From positions 1-64,000 of the forward strand of contig JAEIOD010000010.1 of the NCBI GenBank assembly GCA_016342415.1: 64,000 nt of DNA, given 5' to 3'. Numbering within the stretch: position 1 is the first letter of the stretch; each line of letters starts with the position of its first letter. Origin of the DNA: Clostridiales bacterium (GTDB lineage Bacteria > Bacillota > Clostridia > Peptostreptococcales > Acidaminobacteraceae). The notes under the pieces are model-generated. The model worked only from the letters and a program-made list of their open reading frames with translations. It did not search any database and had not been told where the DNA came from. Positions 43,306-52,641 of the stretch are shown piece after piece. Position numbers and translations under genes: made by a program.

Positions 43306-44482
43306 ACATCCTTAAGTGTCTTACTGCATTTTCAATTTGATGCATACATTTTTCAACAGTCTCTTTTGGCGTTGCTAAATTTATTCTCATAAACCCTTTA
43401 CCTTCTTCTCCAAAGAAAGTGCCACTGGTTAAACCAACCTTTGCATGAGATGCCATGAATTTTTCCAGCATATCTTGTGTCATGCCTAAATCTGTACAAT
43501 CCAACCACATCAGATAAGTACCATCTGGTTTATAAGTTTTGATCTCATGTATATGCTCTTTTATATATCCATTCACATAATCAGCATTTGTTTCTATGTA
43601 TTCTAAAGCTTGTTCTAACCACTCTTCTCCTTTGTTATAAGCAGCTTCAAAGGCAACTTGACCAAAACAATTATTATGATTCAGATGCATACGTTCAAAC
43701 CGTTCTTTAAGTTTTTCTTTTATTTCAGGGTTTGAAACCACAACAATTGACGATTGAACCCCTGCCAAATTGAAAGTCTTTGATGGTGCCATACATGTTA
43801 TTGTTCTATTCTTTATTTCATTATTCAGAGACGCTATCGGTATATGTTTATGACCTTTAAATATAAGATCACTATGTATTTCATCTGATATTAACGTGAT
43901 ATCTTTTTCAACAATGATTTTTGAAAGTATTTCAAGATCTTCTTTTACCCATACTTTTCCTATTGGATTATGAGGATTACAGAAAAGCATTGTTTTGGCT
44001 CCCTGATCGATTTTATTCTTCAAATCCTCAAAGTCCATACGGTAGTGTCCGTCAATCAGTTTCAAAGGATTGTAAACAACTTTTCTATCTTGATCCTCAA
44101 TAGAGAACCGAAAGGGTCCATATACAGGTGACTGTATTATAATATTGTCACCCGGTTCAGTTAATGTTTGGATTGAAAGGATCAGTGATGGTACAACTCC
44201 CGGACTGTAGATCAAAGACTCTCTAGTAACTTGCCAATCATGTCTTTTCATAACCCAGTTGATAAAAGAATCATAATAGCCATCATTAAAAGCAGTATAA
44301 CCATAAATACCTTGTTGGACTCTTTCTTGCAAAGCATCTATTATTGGTTGAGCAGTTTTAAAGTCCATATCCGCTACCCACATCGGTATGACATCTTTGT
44401 TTCCAAAATTTTCTTCAACAAACTCATATTTTACAGATTGATTGTTACTTCTATCATGTTTTTCGTCAAAATTATATTTCAT
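43304..44482 (-). CDS. PLP-dependent MalY/PatB-type aminotransferase (cystathionine beta-lyase)
   Basis: 392 aa, aminotransferase class I/II fold. PLP Lys in SKTFNLAG, Asp in LISDEIHSD, Asn in FCNPHNPIG, and N-terminal PMWVADMDF, which marks the MalY/PatB branch. Known: beta-C-S lyase acting on cystathionine or cysteine, sometimes also a regulator. GGAGG precedes ATG. Confidence 0.92.
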   Translation of the reverse strand: MKYNFDEKHDRSNNQSVKYEFVEENFGNKDVIPMWVADMDFKTAQPIIDALQERVQQGIYGYTAFNDGYYDSFINWVMKRHDWQVTRESLIYSPGVVPSLILSIQTLTEPGDNIIIQSPVYGPFRFSIEDQDRKVVYNPLKLIDGHYRMDFEDLKNKIDQGAKTMLFCNPHNPIGKVWVKEDLEILSKIIVEKDITLISDEIHSDLIFKGHKHIPIASLNNEIKNRTITCMAPSKTFNLAGVQSSIVVVSNPEIKEKLKERFERMHLNHNNCFGQVAFEAAYNKGEEWLEQALEYIETNADYVNGYIKEHIHEIKTYKPDGTYLMWLDCTDLGMTQDMLEKFMASHAKVGLTSGTFFGEEGKGFMRINLATPKETVEKCMHQIENAVRHLRM

Positions 44483-44678
44483 AAAAACCCCTCCTCAACT
44501 CATTATACTGCTAAGCAATTGACTTGTATACCTTATAAAACAGTTCCAAACTTTAAAAAAATCAACTCAACAGGATTCGAAATTTAGGAAGTCACAACCA
44601 TTAAGTACTATGTTAATGCACATTATTACTCAACACAGCAAAATTTACAGTCAATGTGATCTTAATTTTGTAAAACAG

Positions 44679-44706
44679 TTGACAGCAATGTGACAAAAAC
44701 TGTAAT
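44679..44706 (+). promoter_or_regulatory. Promoter of the orphan HTH gene
   Basis: TTGACA (44679-44684), 16-base spacer, TGTAAT (44701-44706). A direct repeat ACAG(T)CAATGTGA occurs at 44647-44659 and again over the promoter spacer (44682-44693), a possible binding site. The upstream 44483-44646 has no gene. Confidence 0.65.
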
Positions 44707-44726
44707 CTTAACTTAGAGGTGAGCGT

Positions 44727-46196
44727 GTGAATTATAAATCCCAGTTTGGTTATATCATTGATTTACTAGAAATATCGGGCAAAGAATTGGCTTCAACTAT
44801 AAACGTTGATCGAACTCTAGTAAGCAAATGGAAAAATAACGCAAGACCATTAAAGATAAGCAATCCACATTTTAATAACATTACTAATGCACTTATTTCC
44901 TTTAACCACAAAAGAAATGATGCTATATTGGAGCGTTTTTTTAGAGAAGTTTATCCCAATATTGATAGAAATGAACCGGATTACTTAATCACTTGTTTAA
45001 CCACCTGGCTGCTCGGGAAGGATTTAGGTTACTTTAATAGCTTCAATGATTGGCGACGTGCAAAATCTTCCTTATATACCACTACAATAGATATCTATAA
45101 AGGCAATCAAGGGAAAAGAGACGCTATAATTGAGTTTTTTAATTACGCTCTTGAACTACCAAGCGGACAGGAAATTTTTATCTCCGATACCGAAAAAATG
45201 GATTGGCTGATAGAGGATATGGATTTTTATGCGCTTTATCATCTTAAGTTAAATGAATTGGCTCAAAAGGGTCATAATATAATTATCATCTACAATTTGA
45301 CTTATGGTGAAAAAACAGTAAGTGCATTTGACTATTTAAGATTGAGCAAATACTTTACCGGAAAAGTTACAGCTTATGGTCTGGAGCAATTCATTGCACC
45401 AATACCAAGTTTGTATATCATACACCGGCAAATGTTATTGATGAGTATTGATAACGAGATAAAGAACGATGATTTATATATAGCTGTCTACAGAGATCCT
45501 TTTTCAATTGAGCAAATGGTAAAAGAATTTTCACAAAGACTTAATCGATCGAAAAAGCTAATTTCAACTTACTCATCTCATGGAACCAACTTAAAAGGAT
45601 TCACAGAAACGCTGATGTCTTCAATACAAGAAAGAAGTACTTCTTATTTCATATCACCGTTACCGCCTTTTAGCACCATGCCAGAAACTTTGTTACAAGA
45701 AATTTTACATGATAACAACTTATCAGATCAGCAAATGTATGAACTGATGCAAATACATAAAGTTAACAAAAAGATGTTTTTTAAAAATGGTAATAAAGCG
45801 CCATTAGAAGAAATCATCAGTCAAGAACATTTAGAAAAAGCCCTAACATTAGATTCTATTCGCTTAGATGATGTCAGTTCAATTACCAATAAAGACATCT
45901 ACATAACAAGAGAACAACTAATAGAACATTTAAAACATCTTGATTCACTTATAACAACTCATGACTATATAAGTATTTCAGTGGCATCGTTTCATAATTT
46001 ACCAATACTAACTGACAGTATGATGTGGATCATTGAAGATAAAATTATATATTCTTATCCACTATGTGGTGAGACCAATTTTATTATCAGTGACTCAGGA
46101 TTTATACTCGAAAAAGCAGTAGATTATGTTAAGAACTTGCTGATGTTAAATGAAGAGGCAAAATCTTTAAACCAATATTTAAAAGGACTCTCATAA
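44727..46196 (+). CDS. Large orphan protein with N-terminal HTH (489 aa)
   Basis: GTG start five bases after GAGGTG. Residues about 5-55 form a phage-repressor-like HTH (LASTINVDRTLVSKWKN). The remaining 430 residues are mixed alpha/beta and not recognised; a short motif LINRSKKL... and many aromatic residues give no clue. No membrane segment. It has its own promoter with repeated elements and its own terminator. It could be an autonomous regulator or a defence/sensor protein; no function is claimed. Confidence 0.75.
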   Translation: MNYKSQFGYIIDLLEISGKELASTINVDRTLVSKWKNNARPLKISNPHFNNITNALISFNHKRNDAILERFFREVYPNIDRNEPDYLITCLTTWLLGKDLGYFNSFNDWRRAKSSLYTTTIDIYKGNQGKRDAIIEFFNYALELPSGQEIFISDTEKMDWLIEDMDFYALYHLKLNELAQKGHNIIIIYNLTYGEKTVSAFDYLRLSKYFTGKVTAYGLEQFIAPIPSLYIIHRQMLLMSIDNEIKNDDLYIAVYRDPFSIEQMVKEFSQRLNRSKKLISTYSSHGTNLKGFTETLMSSIQERSTSYFISPLPPFSTMPETLLQEILHDNNLSDQQMYELMQIHKVNKKMFFKNGNKAPLEEIISQEHLEKALTLDSIRLDDVSSITNKDIYITREQLIEHLKHLDSLITTHDYISISVASFHNLPILTDSMMWIIEDKIIYSYPLCGETNFIISDSGFILEKAVDYVKNLLMLNEEAKSLNQYLKGLS

Positions 46197-46210
46197 GAAA
46201 GTCCTTTTTT
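46181..46210 (+). terminator. Terminator of the orphan HTH gene
   Basis: AAAAGGAC/GTCCTTTT (46181-46188, 46201-46208) with 12-base loop holding the stop codon, then a T run. Confidence 0.85.
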
Positions 46211-46223
46211 ACTGCCCAAAAGG

Positions 46224-47426
46224 CTACGCTTTTATCATCTCAAATATATTTTCCAAATCCTTTTTATTTAGTATCTTCGGTACAGGATACAACGGATTTG
46301 CTTCCTTATTTGCTCTATCAACCATAACAGGAATATCTTCGTTTTTAATACCCTTTATTTTATTTGGAATATTCATGTCTTTATTGAGTTTTTTAATCAT
46401 TTCAATAAACAGCTTAGCTTTTTCTGAATCTGTTTCACCATCAGTTGTGATTTGAATATGGTCAGCCAATTCAGCTAAAGGTTTGTGAGCTGATGATCCA
46501 TAATATTCTAACACATAGGGTAAGATAACTGCATTTGCAAGTCCATGTGGCACAGAATAAAATCCACCTAAAGTGTGTGCGATAGCATGGACATATCCAA
46601 CATATGCTCTTGTAAATGCTATTCCAGCATAGTAGGAAGCTGTTTGCATATTCTCACGTGCTTCAATATCACTGCCATTGTTGTAAGCTGTGAAAATATT
46701 TTCAGTAATCAGTTTGACTGCTTTTCTTGAGTATTCTTTAGTACTTTTAGTATTACTTTTTCCTATGAAGGCCTCAACCGCATGAGTCAGTGCATCAATC
46801 CCAGTCGTCGAAGTAATCGCTTGAGGTAAGTTCTTTGTAAGCATAGGATCCAATACCGCATACTTTGGGATTAATCTCAAATCATTTATAGCATATTTCT
46901 CATGGGTTTTACCATCGGTTATTACAGCTGCTATCGTCACTTCACTACCAGTTCCAGCAGTGGTTGGAATAGCATAAAGTGGAGGTAGTTTTTTAACCAC
47001 TTTAAAAAGTCCCTTCATTTTAGAAATAGATTTCTTGGGATTAACCACTCTTGCACCAAGTGCTTTTGCACAATCCATAGGTGAACCACCACCAAAAGCA
47101 ATTATGCCATCACAACTGTTTTTGTCATATAGAGCGAGTGCATCATTTACATTGTCTATTGTAGGATTTGCTACCGTATCACTGTAAATGCAATAAGAAA
47201 TGTTACGTACTTTTAAACCATCCAATAAATGATCAACCAGCTTTAGATCCATTAAAACTTTATCTGTCACTACAATAAGTGATTTATGTTTGTTTTTCTG
47301 TATAAGTTCCGGTAAGTCTTTACTGACATCTCTTCCTTGAAGAAGCGTTGGTGTTGACCAAGGCAAAAGATACGAAACACCTCTAAAAGCAGTTTGGTAT
47401 ATCCGTGCATAAGTTCTGTATAGCAT
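46224..47426 (-). CDS. Iron-containing alcohol dehydrogenase
   Basis: 400 aa from the Met five bases after GGAGGG. NAD(P) motif GGGSPMDCAKA, and metal ligands in GIDALTHAVEAF and HGLANAVILPYVLE plus a later HAIAHTLGG. Known: group III ADH, often makes alcohols or 1,3-propanediol/butanol from aldehydes in anaerobes. Substrate not assigned. Single gene on the minus strand, facing the orphan HTH gene with no separate terminator between. Confidence 0.93.
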   Translation of the reverse strand: MLYRTYARIYQTAFRGVSYLLPWSTPTLLQGRDVSKDLPELIQKNKHKSLIVVTDKVLMDLKLVDHLLDGLKVRNISYCIYSDTVANPTIDNVNDALALYDKNSCDGIIAFGGGSPMDCAKALGARVVNPKKSISKMKGLFKVVKKLPPLYAIPTTAGTGSEVTIAAVITDGKTHEKYAINDLRLIPKYAVLDPMLTKNLPQAITSTTGIDALTHAVEAFIGKSNTKSTKEYSRKAVKLITENIFTAYNNGSDIEARENMQTASYYAGIAFTRAYVGYVHAIAHTLGGFYSVPHGLANAVILPYVLEYYGSSAHKPLAELADHIQITTDGETDSEKAKLFIEMIKKLNKDMNIPNKIKGIKNEDIPVMVDRANKEANPLYPVPKILNKKDLENIFEMIKA

Positions 47427-47508
47427 AATCCCTCCTAAAATATAATGCATTGATAGGTACTTCTATTTTATAATATAATCCCATTTCCAATATCACTTGA
47501 AATCATAA

Positions 47509-48852
47509 TTATTGATTTGAATCTATTTTTAATTTACTTTTGCAAATCTCAATAATATTATCATCTGTAAAATCCATATCACCATCAATAATAATAACGG
47601 TTTTATCTTTTCTGAGTACCAGTTTTTCTTTTGTCTCAAAAAGATAATAACCTTCATCTACAGACCATAACGCCAAAGGTATTTCCTCTAGTTTATAATC
47701 TGCTTCTTCATATTTTAATTGATCTTTCAAAGTATTATCAAAAACATACTCAGCTACTTTTTCATTGATGCACTTGATATAGACCGTTTCAACATTTTGA
47801 ACATCCGATGACTTATCACTTTTGTCTATTCTTTCATAATACTCAATATAGACCGGTGTAAAAACGCTATGACGCTTAAACAAATGAGTATCAGCTACTT
47901 CATATTCTCCAAAGTCCGACAGTTCAAGAACCCTTTCCTCTTTAAGTTTACCATTAAATAGGTGAATACTGTCAGATGAAATGATAAATATTACAGCCGC
48001 AATACTGAAAACGACTACACCTATACTGACAACGACATACATCAACATGTTTTTTAATCGGTCACGCTTGACTCTTTTGAATCTTCTCATCATAAAAACA
48101 GCTGCAATCATCGGTAACAAGATCAGCAACAACAAAGGCAACATGGATAGACCGATGGTAGAAAAGGAATCAAAGAACATCAGACCTACAAGAATAAGGT
48201 AAATACCCGTAAGACAGTAGTAAAGTGTGTATTTGATTTTTATATGCCGATTTGAGAAATACATTAGATTATTGTTTTGGCTCAAGTTGATTCTATTTTT
48301 GATCAACCAGATAAGAGGAGTATAAACGGTTATACCAAACAGCAAGGCAATGCAGAATGGCCATACTCTTGAAATCATGGTGGCATTGCTGAAGATGTCT
48401 TCATAGCTGAAAAAGTTTATATTGATGTATCCCATCCCTAAGAACATGAGAATCATGGGCAGCAAATACAACTCCGTTTTCATAACGATTTTTTTGATGT
48501 ACCGGTATTCTTCTTCAGGTTCAGTATGAAGGGGTATTACATCCTCATCCTTGTCCTTATAGAACACCTGATACATAGGCGTGCCTGTACAATGATGCCA
48601 GCCGCTATCCTCACAAAACTCTATCAGTGTTTTCTCAGACTCATTGTCAGGAAAGTCAAAAGGCCCTGTTTCATAAAAGACATTGACACTAAAATCGAGA
48701 GCGACGGATTCAACTTTGTCGAATACATAAAATCCTTTCCTTATCTCTTTTAACATCCAGCCTTTTGAAGCCATTTCTTCAAAATATGCCTCCAGATTCT
48801 TGTATTCAACAATCGAATGCAGTTTGAAAACCCTTTTTCTATTACGACTCAT
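47509..48852 (-). CDS. DUF2812 membrane protein, PadR partner
   Basis: 447 aa. N-terminal DUF2812 domain (residues about 1-120: YFEEMASKGWMLKEI is diagnostic), four or more membrane helices (about 125-145, 160-180, 205-275), an external domain to the C terminus. Known: DUF2812 genes lie beside PadR regulators in Bacillota. Here it overlaps the PadR gene by 11 bases, so it is translated together. Function unknown, perhaps envelope stress. Confidence 0.82.
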   Translation of the reverse strand: MSRNRKRVFKLHSIVEYKNLEAYFEEMASKGWMLKEIRKGFYVFDKVESVALDFSVNVFYETGPFDFPDNESEKTLIEFCEDSGWHHCTGTPMYQVFYKDKDEDVIPLHTEPEEEYRYIKKIVMKTELYLLPMILMFLGMGYININFFSYEDIFSNATMISRVWPFCIALLFGITVYTPLIWLIKNRINLSQNNNLMYFSNRHIKIKYTLYYCLTGIYLILVGLMFFDSFSTIGLSMLPLLLLILLPMIAAVFMMRRFKRVKRDRLKNMLMYVVVSIGVVVFSIAAVIFIISSDSIHLFNGKLKEERVLELSDFGEYEVADTHLFKRHSVFTPVYIEYYERIDKSDKSSDVQNVETVYIKCINEKVAEYVFDNTLKDQLKYEEADYKLEEIPLALWSVDEGYYLFETKEKLVLRKDKTVIIIDGDMDFTDDNIIEICKSKLKIDSNQ

Positions 48853-49165
48853 CAGTCTCTCCTCTCAATACTGCTCCATCGCAGACCAGTTGATTCAGTC
48901 TGTTGTATTCGAACATCAATATTTCCTTGCCTTTTTCAGTCAAAATGTATGTTTTTTTCCCATTGTCTGAAGATACTTTAATAACAATTTCCTCTTTCTC
49001 AAATCTGGAAATTAATGCGTATAACGTTCCGGGGCCTACTTTAACTCTACTCCCTGTTATCTCATCAATACGCTGCATAATCCCGTAACCATGCATGGGT
49101 TTTAATAAACATAATAGGATATAATACATCGGTTCTGTTAATGTTTTCAGTTGTTTTCTAGCCAT
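48842..49165 (-). CDS. PadR-family regulator
   Basis: 107 aa. PadR winged HTH: MYYILLCLLKPMHGYGIMQRI and GTLYALISRFEKEE are typical segments, C-terminal helix for dimerisation. ATTACCTCC before ATG gives GGAGG five bases upstream. Its promoter holds a paired inverted repeat, so autorepression is likely. Target is the DUF2812 gene it overlaps. Confidence 0.93.
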   Translation of the reverse strand: MARKQLKTLTEPMYYILLCLLKPMHGYGIMQRIDEITGSRVKVGPGTLYALISRFEKEEIVIKVSSDNGKKTYILTEKGKEILMFEYNRLNQLVCDGAVLRGETDES

Positions 49166-49175
49166 ATTACCTCCG

Positions 49176-49223
49176 TATATCGAATATAGATATAGTATAT
49201 CAATATTCGATATACCCAGTCAA
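49176..49223 (-). promoter_or_regulatory. PadR promoter with twin operator halves
   Basis: Minus-strand TTGACT (49218-49223), 18-base spacer, TATACT (49194-49199). TATATCGAATAT (49176-49187) and ATATTCGATATA (49203-49214) are perfect inverted copies 27 bp apart and flank the -10 box. Confidence 0.75.
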
Positions 49224-49228
49224 GAAAA

Positions 49229-49251
49229 AAACTTCCTATAAAAGGAAGTTT
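49229..49251 (-). terminator. Terminator of the amylase gene
   Basis: AAACTTCCT/AGGAAGTTT stem (49229-49237, 49243-49251) with five-base loop, preceded on the plus strand by A run, so T run on exit. Confidence 0.88.
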
Positions 49252-49254
49252 TGA

Positions 49255-51060
49255 TTAAACTATATATACTTGATACCCATATTTTTTTATCTCCAAGGTA
49301 TTTTGCAATTGGATCAATTCTCCGGTAAATGCATCTTTAACAGATGTATTTTTATATGCATCAGGTAATGTTATGCCAATTTTTTTATTTTCAGGATTCA
49401 TGATAATAAGTGTATCACCCTTCTTGTACATAAGTGCTTTCTTATGTTCAATCCATACATTATCGCATGTTTTAAACGCATCCGTTCTATGGCGAAGTTT
49501 AATGATACTTTTCATAAACTCATGCATATCATCACCAATATGATCAAATGTCATACATTTTCTATGGTCTTCTTTACCATTACCATGAGCACCCTTCATT
49601 GGCAATTCACTACCATAATAAATACAAGGTGAACCCAGTTGTGTCATCATAAACAGATAAGCCAATTTGATACGACCGATATGACCTTCTGCTGTTGTTA
49701 ATACCCTGCTGGTATCATGAGAATCCAATAAGTTGAAGTTGTTCTCAGTGACTTGCAAAGAGTAACTGATCTTAACTTGATTAACGGCATGTATAAATTC
49801 CGATTTATTTATTGTATGTGTACAAAAATATTGTTTCATGGCATCTGTCAACGGATAATTCATTGCTGCATCAAATTGATCACCCTTTAACCAAGGCAGA
49901 GCGTCATGCCAAATCTCACCCAGTAAAAATACATCCGGATTCACTGATTTTACTTCATCTCTAAATTCTCTCCAAAAATGATGGTCCACTTCATTGGCCA
50001 CATCAATGCGCCATGCATCAATATTAAATTCTTCAACCCAGTACTTGCTGACATCCATGAAGTATTTGATAACTTCTTTATTTTCAGTGTTTACTTTTGG
50101 CATATATTTGGCACGTCCAAACGTTTCATAGTTCAAACAACTGCCATCCAATTTATCAAAGGGTTTGTCATACACAGGAAACTTATGAATATGGAACCAA
50201 TCCTTATATCGTGATTTTTCGTTATGTTCTACAACATCCAACCACTGAGGTGCTTTATAACCCATATGATTAAATACCGCATCCAACATAACTTTGATGC
50301 CTCTTTTATGAGCTTCATCCACAAATCTTCTAAAAATCTTCTCATCTCCTAAAGAGGGATCTATCTTTTTATAGTCAATTGTATCATATCTATGATTGGT
50401 TGTGGCTTCGAATATCGGACACAGATATAGTCCTGTAATTCCTAAGTCTTTTAAGTAGTCCAATCGGTTGATCATGCCTTGAATGTCACCACCTGTAAAG
50501 TTATAGTGACCTGGTTTTGCTCCCCAGGGATCAAAAAAATCTTTGTCCAAAGAAGGATCTCCATTTTCAAATCGATCTGGAAATATTTGATACCATACAG
50601 TATCTTTTACCCATGAAGGTACTTGATGTACATCTTTATGATTTAAGTAAGGGAAACAATAGAAGTTTGACAAATCATTTAATATCCATTGATTATCATC
50701 TTCCAGTGTGATGATACGTCTTTCTCCTACCAGCAACGTCTCATCGTCATTTCCCAATATAAATGCATATCTAGACCTTTTATGGGTGGGTTTGAAGCTT
50801 GCAAACCAGTAGTCATGATACTCTGTAGTCACTTCTTTGACCATGTCCACATTAACACCGGACCAACCGCTTCCACCAGCAGCTTCCAAGTTCCCACCAT
50901 CAGCACCGCCTTTTGTCCATATATAAGGATCACCAATTCTAAGGGTTGCTTTTGTTACTTCATCTATTTTAGTTCTTACTCTGATATGCAAAGTTTCTGA
51001 ATCATAACCATAGGCATAGTTACTTTTGGGTGTATGTAAAATTACGTCTTTTGAAATCAT
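49255..51060 (-). CDS. GH13 alpha-amylase family enzyme (neopullulanase/cyclomaltodextrinase-like)
   Basis: 601 aa from the Met six bases after GGAGGCG. N-terminal CBM34-type beta domain (1-125), GH13 barrel with regions DAVFNHMG, WRIDVANEV (nucleophile Asp), LGEIWHDA (acid Glu) and LDSHDTSRV, and a short C-domain. N domain plus dimeric barrel mark GH13_20. No signal peptide, so it acts in the cytoplasm on maltodextrins taken up. Divergent from an AraC-type regulator. Confidence 0.93.
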   Translation of the reverse strand: MISKDVILHTPKSNYAYGYDSETLHIRVRTKIDEVTKATLRIGDPYIWTKGGADGGNLEAAGGSGWSGVNVDMVKEVTTEYHDYWFASFKPTHKRSRYAFILGNDDETLLVGERRIITLEDDNQWILNDLSNFYCFPYLNHKDVHQVPSWVKDTVWYQIFPDRFENGDPSLDKDFFDPWGAKPGHYNFTGGDIQGMINRLDYLKDLGITGLYLCPIFEATTNHRYDTIDYKKIDPSLGDEKIFRRFVDEAHKRGIKVMLDAVFNHMGYKAPQWLDVVEHNEKSRYKDWFHIHKFPVYDKPFDKLDGSCLNYETFGRAKYMPKVNTENKEVIKYFMDVSKYWVEEFNIDAWRIDVANEVDHHFWREFRDEVKSVNPDVFLLGEIWHDALPWLKGDQFDAAMNYPLTDAMKQYFCTHTINKSEFIHAVNQVKISYSLQVTENNFNLLDSHDTSRVLTTAEGHIGRIKLAYLFMMTQLGSPCIYYGSELPMKGAHGNGKEDHRKCMTFDHIGDDMHEFMKSIIKLRHRTDAFKTCDNVWIEHKKALMYKKGDTLIIMNPENKKIGITLPDAYKNTSVKDAFTGELIQLQNTLEIKKYGYQVYIV

Positions 51061-51082
51061 CTTCTCGCCTCCTATTGACATA

Positions 51083-51106
51083 ATAGCATAGGAAAACGTA
51101 TGCTAT
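51083..51106. promoter_or_regulatory. Dyad between the amylase and AraC genes
   Basis: ATAGCATA (51083-51090) and TATGCTAT (51099-51106) form a perfect 8-bp inverted repeat with an eight-base spacer. The sequence ATGTATATA then occurs twice downstream. Candidate operator for the divergent pair. Confidence 0.6.
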
Positions 51107-51144
51107 ATGTATATAAAAATTCTAAAATGTATATAGGAGCTACT

Positions 51145-51816
51145 ATGAAAGAAATTTTACATTCCGATTTAAGTATATTTGATGACCAACTGTTTTTTTA
51201 CTTCAGAAACAAGTACCGTCCCGAGATTATTAATTACTTGAAAACAAAACACTTTTTTGAAGTTGAAAACAAATTGGACTTTGAAGTCAAAAAACACAAT
51301 ACCTTTATGTGGAACGGTATACTCATTAGAGAAATCGTACAACTGGGTTATACTTTTGAGCATCTTGCCAATCAATACGATGCCATTTATAACAAAATAA
51401 ATAAATGCAGAACTTTAAAAGAATTACAAGACATTGAACTGTATATGTTTAAAAGATATGTAGATATCATCATACACCAGCAGGAGATGACCGATCATCT
51501 ACTTGTGAATAAAATTCTACACTACCTTCATCTGCACATTGAAAACTATTACACCTTAGAAGAACTCACTCAAGAACTTAACTTGTCCCAAAGTTACGCT
51601 TCTAAAATATTCAAAGAACATATGAAAACCAGTATTATGAAATATGGAAAAGAACTTAAGATAAAAAGAGCTCAGTCCCTTTTAAGGAAAAGTGACTCCA
51701 TTACAGAAATTGGAGAAAAACTAGGATTTTATGACCAGGCACATTTTTCTAGAACTTTTAAATCTTTTACAGGTACTTCTCCACAAAAATACAGGACCAC
51801 AATCGATAAAAAATAA
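51145..51816 (+). CDS. AraC-family regulator
   Basis: 223 aa from the ATG with TAGGAG six bases upstream. C-terminal AraC domain (about 125-220) with two HTH; LTQELNLSQSYASKIFKEH and KLGFYDQAHFSRTFK are clear, and SPQKYR ends it. The N-terminal 120 residues are helical, not a cupin, and of unknown ligand. Divergent from the GH13 gene, so maltodextrin control is a fair guess. Confidence 0.87.
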   Translation: MKEILHSDLSIFDDQLFFYFRNKYRPEIINYLKTKHFFEVENKLDFEVKKHNTFMWNGILIREIVQLGYTFEHLANQYDAIYNKINKCRTLKELQDIELYMFKRYVDIIIHQQEMTDHLLVNKILHYLHLHIENYYTLEELTQELNLSQSYASKIFKEHMKTSIMKYGKELKIKRAQSLLRKSDSITEIGEKLGFYDQAHFSRTFKSFTGTSPQKYRTTIDKK

Positions 51817-51960
51817 TGCATTTTCTTAATTTTCATGGGTATCAATGGTATATCTTTGTATAAACTATACAAGGTTCGTTATAAATACTAATAATTATCT
51901 TTGAAAAAAATATTAATCATGTAAAATAGCATGGTATGTAAAAATAAAGGAGTTTATAAA

Positions 51961-52581
51961 ATGGATATTAATTTATTAGATTGGTTTGGTTATTTAGCGT
52001 CACTTGTTGTTTTAATTTCTCTATTACAGAGTTCACTATTAAAATTAAGATGGATTAACTTGGTTGGAGCTGCATCCTTTGCAACATATGGATTTTTAAT
52101 TGGCAGTATCCCTACTGCGATGATGAATATCGGTATTGTTATAATTGATATTTACTACTTGGTAAAAATTTATTCATCAAAGGAGTATTTCCAAATTCTT
52201 GAGTTAACACCTGATTCAAATTACTTCAAATCATTCATGGAATTCCATAAAAATGATCTGAAAAAGTATTTTGATCACACAGAATATCTTTTTACAGAAT
52301 CTACAGTCGGATTTTATGTTTTAAGAAATATGGTGCCTGCAGGCGTTTTCGTCGGCGAACCAGTCAGTGATAAAAGATTAAAGATTAATCTGGATTTTGC
52401 AGTACCTGAATACAGAGATTTCAAAATAGGTGAGTACATTTATAACAAACACACAGAATTCTTCTTAGAACATGGTTATGAGGAATTAGTTGCTACATCA
52501 AATAATGAGGACTTTACAAAATACATAACGAGTATGGGTTTTGTTAAAGAAAATGATTTATTTATTAAAAGACTGAAATAA
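51961..52581 (+). CDS. Two-part protein: three membrane helices and a cytoplasmic acyltransferase-like domain
   Basis: 216 aa from the ATG eight bases after AAAGGAG. Residues about 5-75 hold three helices similar to YgjV-type membrane proteins (WFGYLASLVVLISLLQ). Residues about 85-216 resemble GNAT-fold acetyltransferases (VPEYRDFKIGEYIYNKH and the closing MGFVKENDLFIKR), but the acetyl-CoA loop is not clean. Unknown function; the fusion itself is the striking feature. Confidence 0.7.
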   Translation: MDINLLDWFGYLASLVVLISLLQSSLLKLRWINLVGAASFATYGFLIGSIPTAMMNIGIVIIDIYYLVKIYSSKEYFQILELTPDSNYFKSFMEFHKNDLKKYFDHTEYLFTESTVGFYVLRNMVPAGVFVGEPVSDKRLKINLDFAVPEYRDFKIGEYIYNKHTEFFLEHGYEELVATSNNEDFTKYITSMGFVKENDLFIKRLK

Positions 52582-52585
52582 ATAA

Positions 52586-52615
52586 AAACAAGTTGGACTG
52601 CCAACTTGTTTTTTT
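52586..52615 (+). terminator. Terminator of the membrane/acyltransferase gene
   Basis: AAACAAGTTGG/CCAACTTGTTT stem with four-base loop and T run. Confidence 0.92.
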
Positions 52616-52633
52616 GTTGGCATAAAAGCCAAC
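52616..52633 (-). terminator. Short terminator of the GNAT-MerR operon
   Basis: GTTGGC/GCCAAC six-bp stem. It shares its T run with the adjacent terminator and ends minus-strand reading past the GNAT gene. Confidence 0.5.
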
Positions 52634-52641
52634 TTATTTTT

